This document shows, one piece after another, positions 20,613 through 32,995 of a stretch of 64,000 nt of DNA. The stretch lies in the NCBI GenBank assembly GCA_020465985.1, contig JAANYP010002050.1, positions 186,001-250,000 on the forward strand, in the 5' to 3' direction. Each line of letters begins with the position of its first letter. Positions within the stretch are counted from its first letter, which is position 1. This stretch comes from Centrapalus pauciflorus (taxonomy: Eukaryota; Streptophyta; Magnoliopsida; Asterales; Asteraceae). Position numbers and translations under genes: made by a program. A model generated the notes under the pieces. That model ran no database searches, was not told the origin of the DNA, and was given only the letters and a program-made list of their open reading frames with translations.

Positions 20613-21737
20613 TGTTAGGCATAAAAAGGCCTCAGTCAAACCTGTTCTGCATCTGAAGGGGAGATTATTAATCAAACCTGTTGATGCTTTTGAAGGTTGA
20701 ATTTAAGGCCTGTTATATGCCTTATTGAAACCTGAAAATGATTTGCAATATCAGCCTGAAGCTGTTCTATGTGTTGCATGTGTTGCACCAAAGACAGTTT
20801 TGCCCAAGCTGTTTAGTCTGCTGAACAGGCTGGACAAAAACTGTCTACGCTGCTCTACACTGGTGAGCAGCTTGGGCAGTTTACAAGTGTTCTGTTCTTT
20901 GTGAACGGAACCTGTTCTTTGTGAACAGGCTAAACACTTTATGGAATATGTTTCCAAGTCCTCATGTATTATTTTTGGCTAGATCAGTTTACAAAGTCGA
21001 AGACAAAGTGGAAAACAGAACTGCTCAGTCTGCCCAAGCTGTTCTGTTACATGAAGACAAAAGGATATTTGAAAAAGGGTGACAGAACTTTTTCTTACAT
21101 CAAAATAGGCCTTTACAAAGGAAGCAAAACACAAAGTTGACATTCCTTATTTAGGTAAAGGCAATGCAACAGTAGACAAAGTGAAACGACAAAAGTTCTG
21201 CCCACATGAAGACAAGTCTGCTTTTCAGAATGTGCAGAAAAGTTTATGTTGTCTTTTCAACAAGACTTTACCTTTTTCATTCCGTCCAATGAAGAAGCTT
21301 CACACAGATCCTCTGAGTGAGTATAAAAAGAAACTTCCAAGGATTGAAAGTTTAAGCCAAAAAGCTAATTGCTGAAACCAAGAGTGAACGTGCATTCAAG
21401 TGTGTCTTTCATGCATGCAAGTCTGCTTGAATAAAACAGTGCTCAGTGTCTAAGCTGTTCGTGTTCAAGCTGTTCCTCTGAGTCTTGTAAACACAGTGGG
21501 TGATTCTTAGTGAGTGTATTCATTGTAACTAGTTTAAGTCTGTCTTAGGCTAGTTAAACATACTGTTGTATCTGTCATCTCAGCTTGAACCTTTCCGCAT
21601 TCAAGCTCGTTTGTAACTAACATTTGTTGATAATACATACAAACATTGAGAAAATTGTGTGTAGTTTTTAAGTTGCTGTATTCACCCCCCCTCCACAGCT
21701 TAAGGCTATATACTTGGGATATCTTTTGGGACCTACA
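20613..21737 (+). repeat. Element C 5' LTR
   Basis: It starts TGTTAGGCAT and ends GGGACCTACA. It carries about eight copies of AAGCTGTTC or its complement GAACAGCTT (for example near 20760, 20807, 20876, 21037, 21459, 21474) and the small inverted pair CCTGTTC...GAACAGG near 20908-20930. The right copy lacks a 9-bp repeat (TGTTGCATG) present here. Confidence 0.95.
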
Positions 21738-21739
21738 AC

Positions 21740-21751
21740 TGGTATCAGAGC
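21740..21751 (+). other. Primer binding site of C (initiator Met tRNA)
   Basis: TGGTATCAGAGC, two bases after the LTR end. Confidence 0.95.
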
Positions 21752-21799
21752 AATTTAGAGTGTGTGTCATTCTAGATCTCTCATTCTCCCAAAGTTTCC

Positions 21800-24543
21800 A
21801 TGGACAACAGTGCTTCAAGTTCCTCATACTATGACAATGGCTCAATGGGCAAACCTCCAAAGTTCAATCATCAGAACTTTTCTGGTTGGAAGTGCAGAAT
21901 GATGCTCTACTTAGAGAATCTGGATGTGCAACTAACAGAGATTGTAATGGAGGGTCCCTATGTGCCAACCTCTGTTACAACCATAACTCCTGCTGTTGAA
22001 GGAGCTGCTCCTGAAATCAGATGATTTGAGAAAGCAAAAGCTCAATGGTCTGATGAAGACAAAAGACTGGTGGCTCTTGATGCAAAGGCCAGAAATAATC
22101 TGGTCATCTCTCTACCTGATGATGTGTTCAAACAGGTTGAGAAGATGAAGACTGCAAAGGAGATGTGGGATACTTTGTGTACTGTCTATGATGGACCCAC
22201 AATCACATTGGACAACAGGATTAATAATCTTGTTAGACAGTATGAACTCTTCTTTGCAAAACCAAAGAAGACTCTCACTGAAACCTACACCAGGTTTACT
22301 GCTCTTGTAAATGATCTCAAAGCTGTTAGGATCACCAAGGACAGCCTGACTTTGGTAAACAAATTCTTAGACGTCATGCCTGAAGAATGGAATTATTTTT
22401 CTACAATATTGAGGAATTCAGGTACCATCAGAAGTATGGATCTTGTTAACATATATGGATCCTTACTAAATGATGAGCAGTCAAGGCAACAGAAGAGAAA
22501 TGCCTTGGAAATATCTAAGAAAGGTGCAGCCTTTGTGGCCAGTGTGAGACAACCTGTAAATCAAGTGAGTGATGTGTTCACTCAACCTGATCAACAGGCT
22601 GATGATAAGGAGGAAATGTCTGATGAGGAAGAAAATACAGATATTGCTGAACTGGATGATGAGCAAATGATAGCCATGCTTGTCAAAAGGTTCAACAATA
22701 AAAGATTTGGAAGAAACATGCTACAGGGAAGTTCAAATGCTGTTAAAAAGAAGGCATTTGACAAGACCAAAGCTGAGTGCTTCAAATGTGGCAAAATTGG
22801 ACATATAGCAGCTGACTGTGTGTCAAAAGCTGTTGGTCAGTCATCCAAACCACATAAGACAAACAGGGATGATGGCTATAGGGTTAAGTACCTTATGGTT
22901 ATGGCTAAGCTGAGAAAGTTGGAAAACTCAGTGGTTTCCAACCAGCAAAAGGGACTTATGGCAGAGACTTTTGACTGGGAGGAGTCTGATTCATCATCTG
23001 ATGAAGAAGACAATAACTGTCTGATGGCCAACACAATGTCCCATCAACAAGCAACTTCAAACAGGATCTGGCTGAAGCTGAAGCTTTTAGCAGCTTGGAG
23101 AACTGGAACCCTACAATGATGTATAAGGTACAAAATTTTATGGATCACAGTTCTGAAGAAAAAGTTAAAATGTTTGAATATATGCTTGTTGATCTGAAAG
23201 ATGTTGTTGAGAAGCATGCTGTTTTATTATCTGAAATCTCTAAGCTTAAAACTGATATTGAAACAAAATCAAGTAAACTAGACAGTTTCCATAAGTTGGA
23301 AGCTGAGCTTGATGAATTAAAACACATCAATTCCATTTTACTGGAAGAAAAGAGCGAAACAAATATAAAACATGCTAAGCATCAAAAGATAGTTGACTCT
23401 TGGTGCCAATCTGCACAAAAAGTCAGCCACTGCATAAGTCAGTAGATTCCTGCACAAATCCAAGCCTATCTTGGAGGGGATCTTGACACAGCAGCTTCCA
23501 TTGTTGAGGTTAATAATTTAAAAGAAGATCTGTCCACTCTTGGTGAGCTTCCAAACACTTTTATCCAAAAAGTGAATGGCAAATTAATCTCAACAAACAG
23601 GTTTGTCAGGCCTCAAAACACTGACAGCTCGTGTGAACCTAGCACAAAAGCTGCTGATGAAAAAAGTTTTCCATCAAATAAGCTTGCTAAGTGCTCTACT
23701 AATTCACACAAGCAAAAGAAAGGAAAGCATGTCCAAACTGCAGCCGTGGACATGTTAGTAAAACAGGTTTTAGGTCTAAAGCTGATGAAAATAAGGCATA
23801 TTAATCCTTTTAATGCTGAACATTTTGAAAATAAGTTTTCAAAAGGTAAGCAGTCTGCCTTTAACAAGGGTAAGTCTCATGTTGAAGGCAAACTTGCTGT
23901 GATTTCAAATAAGTTTTCTAATCATAGTGGTAAACTGGTTTTAAATGAGAATAAGTTTTTCAAAATCAGAAATAATGATTATGTTGATAGGCAACATCAA
24001 TCACATCTCAGGAAGGGCAAAGGCAAAGCCATTGCTCAGCCTGAGAGAGTTGGGAATAGGTTTCCTAAAACTGTGGAAGTTCAAAAGCCAATTAAGCTTC
24101 CCATCTTTGACATCTGCCCTCCTAAAAGGAGGAAAGAAGAGACAGGAAAAGCTGTGGCTATTGAACTTTCCACTCAAGCTGTTGATTCATCAAAAAGTAA
24201 TAAGTTTGCTAAACCTGCTGATGGAATCAACAGAAATAACTCAGAATGCATTTCTGAAAGGTCTTCTTCCAAAAATGCTAAAAGGAGAAAATGTTATAAA
24301 TGTGGAATGAAGACACATCTGGCCAAAGACTGTCCTGAAACTGAGGACATGAGGCCTGCTGACTCTGATGATTCCCTCACTGCTAACATAAACAGTGTTG
24401 GAAACATCTCAGTCAATGAGAGTGGTATCCAAACTGATACCATTCAAATAGGGAATATCAGTGTTGACATCACAAGTCCATCAACAAATGTTGATGAAGT
24501 AGGAGAACTCATCTCTGTGATGAGTTCCCCTAAAAATGACTAA
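21800..24543 (+). pseudogene. gag: Element C Gag, long form with coiled coil
   Basis: The start ATG 21800 opens MDNSASSS, followed by the capsid domain (FNHQNFSGWKCRMMLYLE, later MWDTLCTVYDG). A zinc knuckle CFKCGKIGHIAADC lies at about 22780-22820, an acidic stretch (SDSSSDEED) at about 22990, then a coiled coil (EISKLKTDIETKSSKLD, 23230-23290), a Lys/Ser-rich basic region and a second zinc knuckle CYKCGMKTHLAKDC at about 24291-24335. Breaks: TGA at 22022 in the otherwise continuous first frame, a frame change near 23100, TAG at 23443. Two zinc knuckles around a coiled coil match the layout of Gag in element A. The protein is the particle shell and RNA-binding component. Confidence 0.85.
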
Positions 24544-27500
24544 TATTCTTCTTGTCACTCTACAGGAAAAACAACCATCCCAGGTTTGGTACTTGGACAG
24601 TGGCTGCTCAGGGCACATGACAGGTTGTAAGGACCTGCTGAGTGATCTCAGGCCTGAAAAGGGCCAAAAGTCACATTTGGTGACAATGTATAGGGATCCA
24701 CTGAGGGATATGGAACTCTTAAAGCTGGTGCTGCAGTGTTCAAAATAGTAGCCTATGTGGTTGGACTAAAACATAATCTTGTTAGCATAAGTCAACTGTG
24801 TGATGCTGGCTATAAAGTTAACTTTGATGAGCACCTGGGTTACATACTGGATCCCCAAGGCAAAGTTGTGCTGTGTGCTCAACGAAAGAAAGGTGTATAT
24901 GTTGTGGATATGCAATCTGCTGATCCCACAACTGAAACCTGTTTTCTCACAAGAACAAATGCAGACTTAAACTGGTTATGGCACAAAAGGCTGTCACACC
25001 TGAACTTCAAGAACATAAACAAACTCTGTAAGAAAGAGTTGGTGACAGGTTTGCCTTCTATGACCTTTGTTAAAGATAAACTCTGCACAGCTTGTGAGAA
25101 AGGCAAGCAGAGGAAATCATCTTTTAAATCCAAACATAACTTTTCTATTGATACTCCTCTCTTCTTAATCCATATGGACTTGTTTGGACCTGTCAATGTC
25201 CCAAGTCTAGGAGGAAGAAGATACACTCTAGTAATGGTTGATGAGTTCTCCAAATACACATGGGTTATCTTCTTGAAGAGCAAAGGAGAGGCTGCTAGAG
25301 AAATTATTGGATTTGTGAAAAAGATGGAAATGCTGAACTCTGCCCAAGTGAAGCAGCTTAGAAGTGATCATGGTACTGAATTTAGAAACAATACTCTTGA
25401 AGACTTCTGTGAAGAGAAAGGAATCACTCAAAACTTTTCAGCTGTAAGAACTCCACAACAAAATGGAGTTGCTGAAAGGAGAAACAGAACTCTCATTGAA
25501 GCTGCTATAACCATGCTGTGTGCATCTGGTTTACCTACTTTATTCTGGGCTGAAGCTGTTAACACTGCCTGCTTCACCCAAAACAGATCCTTAGTGGTGA
25601 AAAGGTTCAACAAGACCCCCTATGAGCTGCTCAAAGGGAGGAAGCTAAATGTCAGTTACTTCCATGTGTTTGGTTGTCCCTGCTTCATTCTGAATCAAAG
25701 GGACCAACTGGCAAAGTTTGAACCAAAAGCTGATGAAGGTGTGTTTGTTGGCTACTCTGCTATCTCCAAAGCCTACAGAGTGTACAACAACAAAAGAAAG
25801 GTGATAGATGAATCTATCAATGTCACCTTTGAAGAGTCCAAGAATGCTTCCACCAAAGCTGTTCCTGAATCAGTTTCAGGAGAATTTAACTTTGATGATC
25901 TGATGCATTCAAACAGTGAAGAGGACTCAAAAGCTTCTACAACACCCAGTGTGGAACCTGTTAATCATGATGGGCATGATGATGATTATGTCAATACACC
26001 CTGTGTGAATAAGTGTACTGACCTTATTACAACTGCATTCCCTGAACCTATCAATGTTGATTTTCCTGGTTCCTCTGCTGATATGTTCAACAGTGGTCAG
26101 TCATGTTCAACAAGTGAACAGGCTCAAGACAACAGTGTGTCTGAAAATCTTGAGAGCTGTTCAGCAGGACCTGCTGAAGCTGCTGATAACTCAGGAGCAT
26201 CCTCATTGAAGAATGATCCTAAGTGGATCAGATGTCACCCCAATGATCAAATAATTGGTGACACCAACAAAGGGGTACAAACAAGGTGGGACAGCTTAGG
26301 GAACTTCTGTATGTTCTCTAGTTTTGTTTCACTAATGGAGCAAAAGAAAGTTTATGAAGCACTAAAAGATGCCAATTGGATCACTGCCATGCAAGAAGAA
26401 CTCAATCAGTTTGAGAGAAACAAGGTATGGAAGTTGGTCCCTACTCCTAAAGGTAAAACTATAATTGACACTAAATGGGTCTTCAGGAATAAAATGGATG
26501 AGCAAGGTCGTGTCATAAGAAACAAGGCAAGACTGGTTGCTCAGGATTATAGACAGGAGGAAGGAATTGACTATGATGAGACATTTGCTCCTGTGGCCAG
26601 GCTAGAAGCAATTCGTTTGTATCTAGCCTACGCTGCTCATAAGAGCATTAAGGTATTTCAAATGGATGTGAAGAGTGCATTTTTGAATGGGAAGCTGCAA
26701 GAAGAAGTTTATGTCAAGCAGCCTCCAGGTTTTGAAAATGAACAACATCCAGGTTTTGTCTATAAGTTGGACAAAGCCCTCTATGGTCTCAAACAAGCCC
26801 CTAGAGCCTGGTATGACACTCTTACTGAATTCCTTATGAGCAATGGGTATTCCAGAGGTAAAGTGGATACCACACTGTTCATAAAGAAGGTGAAATCTGA
26901 TATTATGCTTGTTCAAATTTATGTGGATGATATAATATTTGGTTCTACCAATGAGCAGTTATGCAAGAATTTTTCATTACTCATGAAATCCAAATATGAA
27001 ATGAGTATGATGGGAGAACTTACTTTCTTTTTAGGATTACAGGTTAAACAAAACTCAACTGGAATTTTTATAAATCAAAGAAAGTATACCTTAGATCTCT
27101 TAAAAAAGTTTAAATTTGATCAAAGTTCTCCTATTAAAACCCCAATGGCAACCAATGTAAAATTGGATGCTGATGCCAGTGGCAAAGCTGTTTCAGTGAC
27201 AGCTTACAGAGGTATGATTGGGAGCTTGCTATATTTAACTGTTAGTAGACCTGATATTATGTTTGCCACCTGTTTGTGTGCTAGGTTCCAAGCTGATCCA
27301 AAGGAATCTCATCTAGCTGCTGTTAAAAGAATCTTCAGATACCTGAAGGGTACACCAGGTTTGGGTCTTTGGTATCCCAAAGACTCAAGCCTTGAACTAA
27401 CAGGTTATTCAGATTCTGATTTTGCAGGCTACAGGCTAGATAGGAAAAGCACAACAGGTGGGTGTCAACTCCTTGGTGGTAAGTTGATAAGTTGGTGTAG

Positions 27501-28008
27501 CAAGAAGCAGAACTCAGTGTCTACTTCTACTGCTGAAGCTGAGTACATTGCTGCTGGAAGCTGCTGTGGGCAGATTCTGTGGATGCAACATCAGCTTGAA
27601 GACTATGGACTTGTGTATAGGAAAATTCCTATTCTGTGTGATAACACCAGTGCCATAGCCATTTCCAACAATCCAGTATTTCATTGAAGAACTAAGCATA
27701 TTGAGGTCAGACATCACTTCATCAGGGATCACATTCAGAAAGGTAATATGGAAGTAAGCTTTATTTCCACTAATGAACAGCTTGCAGACATTTTCACCAA
27801 ACCTCTTGATGAAACCAGGTTTAATTACCTTGTCAGTAAGATGTGCATGTTAAACAAAAGTGACTTAGGTGTTCTTAAAGGTCTAAGACTTTGTATGTCT
27901 CACACTGCTCAAGTTTCTCAGAATAGCTTAGACAGAACATGCTATGCATGTTCTGTACTAAGCCATTTTTCTGAAATCCTTGAACAGCTTGAACATATAA
28001 CAGGCTGA
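24536..28008 (+). pseudogene. pol: Element C Pol: protease, integrase, RT, RNase H
   Basis: The protease site WYLDSGCSGHMTG is at about 24583-24625; a frame change near 24740 separates it from the rest. From 24736 one frame of 983 codons holds the gag-pre-integrase zinc motif (LWHKRLSHLNF...CEKGKQ), the integrase core (HMDLFGP, SDHGTEF, PQQNGVAERRNRT), reverse transcriptase (WVFRNKMDE to YVDDIIFGS at about 26920-26950) and RNase H (SDSDFAG, ISWCSKKQNSVSTSTAEAEY). TGA at 27685, where relatives have Ser in HSRTKH, cuts off the end of RNase H; the frame then stays open to 28008 through QLADIFTKPLDETRF. All catalytic residues I can check are present, so only a frameshift and one stop disable it. 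Confidence 0.92.
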
Positions 28009-28564
28009 ACAATACTATTTTACTCGTCCAGCCTGCTCTGATGGTCCATTCTCCACCCTTCACACTGACCCACAAGACATTGTCTTGTAACCTGTTCAGC
28101 TATTGAACACAACCTGATCTTAAATTAGAACACAGGTTGCATGCATAGTGGGAAGAGTGAACAGCTTGGAAAGTGATCAGCTTGTGATGACCCTGCTCAT
28201 CACAGGTTTGACCAACAGCTTAGACCAACAGTTTTTAATTACCTTTTTTCACAATTAAGTTACTTAATTTCTGTTTTTATTTAACTCAATTACTGCGGAT
28301 AATGTGGGTTACGTGCGTTAGTGATTAAAAAGGGCTCAAGTGGTCTGACAAACGGTCTGACATGGACAACCGTTCCGTTTTCCGTTAACGACTTTTTCAA
28401 ATCAGACCGCCCAAATGTTTCTCTCTCATACCCTCTCACATTCAAATCCTATAAATACCTCATACTGTTTCATCTTCGTCTTCCTCACTACTATCATAAA
28501 CCTCCTAAGAACCCTAAAAATCGACTAAGTGTCTTGTGCTTCTGCTACTCTCACTACTCTCAAA
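28009..28564 (+). promoter_or_regulatory. Spacer between pol and third ORF of C, with motif cluster
   Basis: This has no ORF worth naming. It holds several copies of the same GAACAGCTT-type motif that fills the LTRs of C (just before and within it: GAACAGCTTGAA near 27983, GTGAACAGCTTGG near 28157, GATCAGCTTG near 28178, CAACAGCTTAG near 28213). A TATA box and CT-rich leader come next. The combination suggests an internal promoter for the third ORF. Confidence 0.5.
28450..28457 (+). promoter_or_regulatory. Internal TATA box of C, for third ORF
   Basis: TATAAATA lies 108 bases before the ATG at 28565, followed by a pyrimidine-rich stretch (TTCATCTTCGTCTTCCTCAC) where plant transcription often starts. 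Spacing is what one expects for a plant gene with an 80-base leader. Confidence 0.55.
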
Positions 28565-31500
28565 ATGGCTAACAGAAATAACCCCTTCCTACCAGTACTT
28601 GTTGGTGATGATGTGCAGAAACATTCATCAGTCACCACAATGCTAATCCTCAAACCCACTAACTACATTGCAAACCTCACAATCCCCAAAAACTATGTGG
28701 GGAAAGGTTATGACCAAATGGTGGAGTTTTTGACAGTTCATCCGTTGAACTATGCCATGACTGCTACTCCTGTGTCCTGTACCAGGAGATGGTGTACGAG
28801 TTTTGGTACACTTGTTCCTACAACCCCAACACCAAAGTCATCAAAGGGACTATTCTCAATGGGACTCAGACCATTGAGATCACTATTGATCTTCTTAGGG
28901 AGGTTCTTCATCTGCCCGTTGCTGATCCATATGACATGCCTCAGCCTGAAATGAACAAATGGGCAATCTGCTACGCTTCTGTGGTGTGCTGAACCCAGAA
29001 TTGGTGCTACGCTGTTCAGGAAGGATCTGTCTCCTACCTACAGTATTCTATTTGCCTCAGTGATGATGAGCTTCAGCAGCAAAGTTGGTTCATTTGACCA
29101 ACTGAGCCGTGATGAAATCCCAATAGTCCTATAACTGGTGGATGGGACTACAATGGACATGGCTAAGCGGATCTTTCTGAACTTGAGGAACCTGGTGCAG
29201 CAGGAGACAAGTCCAGCTGCTGTTCGATACCTCAAGTTTCTGAGCCTCATATTCAGACACATTTGTGGTGAGCATCTGTACAACTCTCAGCCCTTACTTC
29301 ATACCGCTGCCTTCCCTGTAATAGGGAATAGAGTTTTCTATACTGCTGTTCTTCCAAATGAGCCTCCTCTGTCAACACCAATGAGGAGGTTGTTAGGATT
29401 GGTGAAAGGACCCTCTGATATGAGGGTGGATCCAGAAGCTGCTCCCAACGCAAAATCCAAAGCCAGGTCCAAGCATATTAAAAGGACCATGGCAAGCACT
29501 GAAGCTGGGCCTGTCCACAAGATGGCCAAAATAGCTCAGTCTGACTCTGCTTCCTTGGCCTCTGTGGCTGAGGGGGAGCAGACTCCTCACCCTGGGTCAT
29601 CTGTTGACCCAGAAGCCTTTGTGGCTGGTGCCTCTGTGGCACCTGAGACCATGGAACAGGCCAACCCAACTGTTCCTGACCCAGTCTCACATCCTGTCCA
29701 AACAGATCCTATCACCTCTCCACAATCACCCACTTCATCTCACATTCTATACCAACGCAAAAGAAACCAACAGCCCAAACAACCAGCTCCTCTGTTCCCT
29801 CTCAACAGGGTTCAGTTGTAAGAAAAGCCACCCCTGCTGCCTCTCCTATTTTGGGAGAAGGTTCAGCACAATTGGAGCCTGCTTCACTACAACCTGAGTC
29901 CACCCAGATTCAGCCTAGACCCTCTGGTTCCTCCCAACAGGAGCCAGTTGTACAGATGGAGACAGCCACCTCAACTATTCCAGCCTCTCAACAGGCTGAG
30001 AATATTGAAAGACAGGAGCCCTCTCCACTCCATACAGAGTCCACAATGTCCCCACCTCAAACTTTCTTACACCCTGAGTCTGCACGAGGTGCTCACACTG
30101 CTGGTATAGACCAATCAGCAGTTCAGCCTAAAATTTCTGCTCCCCATGATACAACTGTTCTACACCAAACAGCTGCTGAGGGACCAACAACCCAAGCTGA
30201 TGAACCTCAGGAAACATTCCATCCCTTTGGTGAGGCTGCTCCTTCTATGCAAACTCCATCAGCAGGATTCACCACTGCTGATGTTGAAATGCATATCCCA
30301 TCTCCCAATGATGAGGTGCTTTTACACCAAGGCACTGCAGAGGGAACACCCACTGGCCTTCATGAAGGTGTTGCAACACAAGCAGCATCTGAAAGACCCC
30401 CAACATCAACCCCTTCTCCTGATGATGCAGCTACAGCCGCTGCTGAGGGACCCTTTGACCCCTCCAAGCTGGGTCACATTACTTTTGCCCAGGCTATGGA
30501 GCTTCTCTCAACTGTTCCTCTTCCCTCTCCATCACATCCTCATACACCAGCCTCATCATCTTCTTCTCCATCAACCCAATCTAAACAGTCCACCTATACA
30601 CCTCCATCTCCTAATGACCTGCCTTTGAATGATCAGCTTTCCCTGCTGACCAACAAAGTTGGTTCTTTAGAAACCTCTATGTCCTCTCTACCCTCTCTTA
30701 TTTCAGACTCTGTGTCTGAACAGCTTAAGGGTTTCTTTGATCTGTTCAAAGATTCCTTTCCAGCCACTCCACAACCTGATAACTCTCCGCAGCTGCTTGC
30801 ACTCACTGCACAGCTGCAAAATGTCTCCACATATCTCTCCTCCATTCTTTCACTACAACAGGACTCTGTGTCCTCAATGACAGCTATTTCTCAACAGCTG
30901 TCATCTCTCCTAACTTCTTGCAATTCTACACTTCCTGCCACTCTGGCCAGCTTGAACACACTCATTGGTTCCCTATCCAATTCTGTGTCATCAAACCTTG
31001 CTGATGTGCAAGATTCTCTAGCATTACATCTTGCACAACTTCAAAGTTTGCTGTTCACAGCTTCTGATAGGAAAAACATTGTCAAGCTAACCTCCCTTGC
31101 TGATACCCAATCCTCTTCTCTTCAAACCTGTCTTTCACAGCTTGCAGAGGTGAAGGACAACTTGGCTTTCTTAGTGAATAGCCTGGTTGGACGCAAGCCT
31201 GCTGCCAAAACTGCTGGCAAGCCTGCTGACTTTGTGTCTTCAGGCAGACCAGGTGTTGAAGGTGCTGGTCCATCTCCTTCAAAGGGGGAGAAGTCATATG
31301 CCTCGAAGACTAAGTCTAAGGGGGAGAAAACTTCTTCTAAGGAGAAATCAGTACCTGCAATACTTACTGGTCAACCAGCAGGACCATCTGCAACAGGTAC
31401 AATGGAGGGTGCTTCCCAAACTGCTCAGCCTACTCAGGCTGAAACTCCAAACCCTGCTCAGTCTAAGGGGGAGGAACTTATTCCTGAGGACAGGCCAAGC

Positions 31501-32708
31501 AGCAGAAGGAGGCATTTGATTTTACAAGAAGAAGAAGAAGAGGAGGATGAAAGTACTGAAGCTGCTGTTACTACAGCAGCTAAAGGAAAAGAAAAAGCAG
31601 CAGTTGATCCCCTACAGCAGAAAGCAGCAGAAATCAAATTTCACAAAGCCAGGGCCAAAGAAATGGGTCTTCCTATGCACAAATATTTTGAGTTTAGAGA
31701 AGAACAGCTTCAAGCCCTGGAAGCTTTAAGGAAAGAAGAGGAATCTGCCAAAAGTTCTAAGTCTCTTGCACTTCAAGAGGTAAAGAAAATCAAAATGTCC
31801 TCTCTTGAAGTGCAAAAGAAATTAATGGAAGCTGCTAAGGGATCAGCAGGAGAGAAGGAAGCAGAATAAAAAAGGTGCTCTGGTCTCAGTGACCAAAACT
31901 TCAGTGCCCTCTGCAAGAGCTCAGTTCCACTTTGACAACCTGGCAAGAAGAAAATTTCAGGATATTGCTGATAGAAGGCTTGCCAAGGAAGCAATTGTCA
32001 AAGCTGTGCCCATATCAAGAAAAGGCAGTCAGTGGAAGTTGAAAATAACCAGAATGGGTGCAACAGGCCCAGAACTAGAAACATATGACTACACTGATGT
32101 TGCACAAATGGGGTACAGAGAATGGATTGAGCTGGCAGTTGCTCGGAGTGAGTCTAAGTCAGAAACTGCTAAGACTGTCAGAGCATATGTCAAAGAAGCT
32201 GATGGAGAGAGTGAAAAATCTTGGCCTGATCTCCAAAGAAGTTAGTAAAGGTGTCTAAGTGACACAACCAAAAATAAAGGCCAGGAGGACAAGGAAGGAC
32301 ACTAAGATGGCACAACTCCTCATTTTGATAGAACAAGGTGACTATGCTATTGAAATGAAAGGAGTTGATCACAGCCTGCCTAGTGGAATAGAGTTTGAAG
32401 ATGGCAAGATCATTGAAGAGCCTGAGCTGGGGGCATTCTTTGTAGATCCCTTAACTCAGAAGAAATGCTTTCAGAGAGCATCAGATCTATACAAGGTGGA
32501 TCTGAGACAGCTTGTAGCCTTCAGACTTGCAGTTTCATTAAGGCAGTCAAGCAGGTGGAGAGCAGCTATCTGGGATCAGCTCAGAGGCTGTTATGAGAGA
32601 GGTGAACTTGAAGATCCCAAGTTTATGATCATAAGAAGTGAGATTGAAGAACTTGAGGAGACTAGAGCGGAACTTGAGAAGATGTTTGAAGGTTCCCCTC
32701 CATTGTAA
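28565..32708 (+). pseudogene. Element C third ORF (accessory protein after pol)
   Basis: This is a coding region of about 1380 codons in the sense direction after pol, now spread over several frames (28565-28780, 28789-28992, 29138-29740, 29740-31869, 31865-32245, 32200-32708). The N-terminal part has HPLNYAM (residues 59-65), then FWYTCSYN, a TIEITID motif and VLHLP, in the same order as HPICYAL, FWNRLQY, KITIP, HILRLP in element B. A long Pro/Ser/Thr/Gln-rich middle follows, then about 150 residues rich in Ser and Leu (30630-31070) that look like a coiled coil, an acidic run, and a Lys/Glu-rich helical C-terminus. The frame break at 31867 is one base in a run of A. No signal peptide or membrane segment is visible. 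Function unknown; not a standard envelope. I chose ATG 28565 because it lies after the TATA box and begins the conserved part. Confidence 0.75.
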
Positions 32709-32740
32709 TGAAGTCCATCTACCATCTGGGTAGGTGAAAA

Positions 32741-32920
32741 ATGTACATTAGTTGTACTTTATTTACATAAGTTGTAATTTTCTCTTTTACATTAGTTGTA
32801 ATATACATCAGTACATCAGTTGTACTTTTGTAAGAACATGTGTTGTACTATGTAATCAAAAATCAGTGTATATATAAACTGATCTTTTACTTTATGTTGA
32901 TGTTGTAATTTTATTTCAAC
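32741..32920 (+). promoter_or_regulatory. TTGTA-rich 3' region after third ORF of C
   Basis: Repeats of ACAT(T/A/C)AGTTGTA follow the stop codon: about five partial copies and at least six TTGTA words in 180 bases. TTGTAA-type words are known far-upstream polyadenylation elements in plants, so this may be a 3'-end processing region for the third-ORF message. This is inference. Confidence 0.4.
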
Positions 32921-32981
32921 AAATGTACTGTAAAAATATATAGTGATTGTTTTGATAAGCCTAGCTTAGACTGGTTATTGC

Positions 32982-32994
32982 AAATAGGGGGAGA
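32982..32994 (+). other. Polypurine tract of C
   Basis: AAATAGGGGGAGA, one base before the 3' LTR at 32996, is the plus-strand primer site. Confidence 0.9.
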
Positions 32995-32995
32995 T

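Noticed and set aside
29851..31869. Envelope glycoprotein in element C
   Set aside because: Position after pol fits, but there is no signal peptide, no membrane segment and few cysteines; it is described as a third ORF of unknown function.
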